From positions 14,695,501 through 14,759,500 of the forward strand of contig CM040096.1 of assembly GCA_022496805.1 (NCBI GenBank): a stretch of DNA of 64,000 bases. Reading direction: 5' to 3'. Below the pieces are notes generated by a model. That model worked only from the letters and a program-made list of their open reading frames with translations. It did not search any database and was not told where the DNA came from. This document shows positions 61,901-64,000 of the stretch, piece by piece. Source of the stretch: Pohlia nutans. Lineage: Eukaryota; Streptophyta; Bryopsida; Bryales; Mniaceae. The position numbers were made by a program, and so were the translations under genes. How positions within the stretch are numbered: the stretch's first letter is position 1; each line of letters begins with the position of its first letter.

Positions 61901-64000
61901 CGGAGCCCGTCTCAAAGGAAGCGAAAGGCACCGAAGCTACTGGAGGATGAGTTGTCGGCGGAGAAGCATTCGAAGAAGTTGAAGAAGGATCACTTGGTAA
62001 GAGAGGGAGGCATTCCCGGCGAATTGGTGCAGGATGGGATGATGAGCGGTGGGGAGGGAATGGTGAGCGAGTGTGGGGTGTTGTCGTCGGTAAGATGCAC
62101 GATGATGGGAAGTGTGCAGAGGTGCATGGTGTTGTGGAGCGTAGGTGTGTAGGATGTGAGGAGCGTGGGAGTGGAATGCAGGAGGGATGGAAGGTGGTGG
62201 TGGTGATTTGTGAATGTTGGTAGGTGTGGCATTGACTTGTTGTGCGTACTTTGGACGGGTGGGTTTGCAGGGCAAAGGGAAGAAGAGGACGTTGGAGGCG
62301 AGTCTATTCAGGACGATTTTTGGAATTTCCAGCGATCCGAAAACGTCGGGTGGTGGGGAGGCAGGCGGATTGTCAGGTTCCGGTGGGGGGGCGACGAGCG
62401 GCGGGAAGGAGAGGGGAGGGAAGCTGATGATCCTGGGATTGCCGGCGAAGAAGGGACCTCTGGTGATGCTGGAGAAGGAACGGAAGAAGGACAGCGTTCG
62501 GTCGGTGGAGCATCTTCCGGCTGCATCGGCGTGGACGCACGCGGAGGATGCGGTGCTTTGCGCAGTAGTGCACGAGTACGGAGGGAACTGGGCGCTGGCG
62601 AGCGACGCTTTGGCAGGGGTGCCGGACGGCGGCGTGTACAGAGGGCGACACCGTCATCCAGTTCACTGCAGAGAGAGATTCCGTCAGCTGCTGGCTCAGA
62701 ACGCGGCGGCGGCGAGCGGGGATCCAACGAGCGAGAAGAGTGCACTGAGCGCTGCCACAAATGCGCAGCTGAAGGTGACGGAGGTAGGCACGGTGGCAGA
62801 GTGGTGTTGTTGTGGAGCATGTGGGAGGGAGGTTGCAGGGATGGTGGTGGATGGGCAGCGGGTTTGAGGGGTGTCTGACGGTGTTTGCGTGGGACGTTTC
62901 AGGAACATACGAAGCGGCTACTGGATGCAGTGTTGCAGCTCCCGGACGAGGAGTTTCTTCTACAGCGGCATTTCGTGGCGGTTTTAGCGGCAGTGAAGAA
63001 CTCGGGGATGGGTGGTGTCCAGCAGGGTTCCGAGGAGCAGGGCAGGTCGGGTGGGACAAACGGGCCAGGTGGGCACGGTTTCGTACAACTGAGAAGCCTG
63101 GTGAAGTCTCACGCGGCGTCGAGCAAGATCGGGGCGGGGAAGTTGTCTCCTCGTGAATTTTTGGCACAAGCAGAGAGGGATGACAGGGGTGTCCCGGAGC
63201 AAGCAAATGCGAAGGTGCATGGGAAGGAGCAAGTATCGAAGGATGCGGGTGTTGCGGGCGAGAACCAGGGCTTCAGCGCGGCGCAGTTCCTGGTGGGATC
63301 TGCGGAGTACGGCGAGTCCGGTGCGATGGAAGGCGAGAGAGTTTTGCAGGCACAGGGGGAATCGGCGGCAGTGCGTCTGGAGGAATTGCTGGGATGGGCC
63401 TTGACATCGCCTTCCGGTCATCCGACTCCAAAGGGTGGACGGAAGCTGGCAGAGATGCTGGTGGAGAATCGGTTCAGGTGCTATATCCTCCCCGTGCAGG
63501 ATTTTGTTAGGATGTGCTCATGGCGTTGGGAGAGGCGGGTATTTGATTTTGACGATCGATGGGTGGTAGAGCGGGTTGAGAGAGGACTGGTCGCCGGTGT
63601 GGGCAGGTTTGATGGGTATTTGGAGTGGGGGTTTGGTTTGGCGGTGCGTGGACATGTTGTGGAGGCTGGAGTTGGGTGGGTTTTTGGTGCATGGTGATGT
63701 TGGGGTGTAGTGACATGTGGCGGTGGCTTGGACGTGGCAGGTTTGCGACAAGGATTGGGTGGGACGGAGCCACTCGTGATTGGGCAGCCGCGGGTGGGTC
63801 GGGCACGGGCGTGTTGGGGCTGCACATTCCTTCGAAGGGAAGAGTGGTGGGCAAGAAGAGGCCGGCCCCGGACCCGAGCAAACCGCCGAAAGCAAAAATG
63901 GGGAGGACGTCGAAGGCGGACGCGAAGAAGGGGCACGTGGAATCCACAGGCGAGGAGGCTAGGGCTGCGGCGGGAGTGAACGGAGAGGATTCGGATGTCC
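49916..64000 (+). CDS. PIE1: PIE1/SWR1-type Snf2 ATPase, right copy, cut by window end
   Basis: Second copy of the predicted H2A.Z-depositing SWR1 ATPase. Exons: 49916-51280, 51760-51867, 52114-52221, 52361-52441, 52806-52894, 53233-53476, 53701-53836, 54224-54537, 54895-54966, 55199-55261, 55637-55942, 56142-57461, 57624-59759, 60392-60494, 60857-60921, 61255-61310, 61681-61996, 62271-62783, 62903-63477 and 63741 onward. Each intron has GT and AG borders and all phases agree. ATG 49916 is the first in the long frame of exon 1. Key residues are as in the left copy: Lys1231 of the Walker A motif, DEAH 1328-1331 and HRIGQ 1854-1858. Residue 2325 is Ala (left copy Val), in a Gly-rich linker before the SANT domain, unlikely to affect catalysis. 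No stop or frameshift appears before the window ends, so both copies look functional. Confidence 0.92.
50336..50391 (+). repeat. Pro-Gln / Ala-Gln coding microsatellite
   Basis: CAG-containing hexamer repeats in PIE1 exon 1 encode alternating PQ then AQ dipeptides. The mirror copy in the left arm is at 31901-31956 with the same length. Confidence 0.75.
50708..50906 (+). repeat. Two 114-bp coding repeats in PIE1 exon 1
   Basis: A 38-residue unit containing GDEGQGVSE and HERERKEQ occurs twice with a period of 114 bp (starts 50708 and 50822). Equally present in the left arm at about 31386-31584. Confidence 0.75.

Larger units (their letters stand above)
49242..64000 (+). repeat. Right arm of the giant inverted repeat
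   Basis: Mirror of 18292-33050, collinear without indels, with one substitution found at 62362. Continues past the window end. Confidence 0.95.

Noticed and set aside
62242..62427. A 61-codon frame present only in the right arm
   Set aside because: It exists only because the single substitution at 62362 removes a stop in a non-coding frame across PIE1 exon 18.
1..64000. CRISPR arrays, bacterial operons, phage or plasmid functions
   Set aside because: No regularly spaced identical repeats, no clustered same-strand intronless genes and no ribosome-binding-site context; the genes seen are spliced.

Overview
The window is eukaryotic nuclear DNA, most likely from the green-plant (streptophyte) lineage. 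Three things point there. It carries two copies of a many-exon gene whose conceptual protein reads like plant PIE1, the SWR1-type Snf2 ATPase. It carries an intron-containing plant-type pepsin-like aspartic protease. It also holds plant-style CACTA and Tourist-like MITEs. I cannot name the species. No prokaryotic operons, rRNA, tRNA or CRISPR were seen.

Layout: (1) 1-16.2 kb is AT-rich. It holds an aspartic protease gene on the minus strand (seven exons, 7610 down to 3549; the last exon was not found), several small DNA-transposon derivatives, a decayed Myb/SANT-like remnant (about 11.8-12.4 kb) and a broken Tc1/mariner element (13.55-15.55 kb). (2) 16.8-33.05 kb is GC-rich. It holds a complete PIE1/SWR1-type gene on the minus strand: 20 exons, about 3229 codons, every exon junction in phase. 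(3) 33.05-49.24 kb is an AT-rich spacer with no convincing gene, crowded with short elements flanked by TTAA whose ends begin CCC (piggyBac-like MITEs), plus foldback and CACTA elements. (4) 49.24-64.0 kb is the same PIE1/SWR1-type gene again, inverted on the plus strand and cut by the window end inside its last exon.

The two GC-rich blocks form a giant inverted repeat. Position x in the left arm pairs with 82292-x in the right arm over at least 14.76 kb with no indel. I found one substitution (A at 19930 versus C at 62362), which changes Val to Ala at about residue 2325. Both genes are transcribed away from the spacer. At the spacer edge the near-perfect identity stops abruptly (33050/49242), but recognisable, clearly diverged homology continues for about 140 bp. 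An old duplication whose arms are kept alike by gene conversion would explain this; a recent duplication or an assembly artefact must be excluded.

Functionally the window offers one chromatin gene in duplicate (predicted H2A.Z-depositing ATPase), one secreted or vacuolar-type protease, and an AT-rich background shaped by small DNA transposons. These include one MITE inside another, one 5 bp into the protease gene's first intron, and one breaking a proline-rich reading frame.
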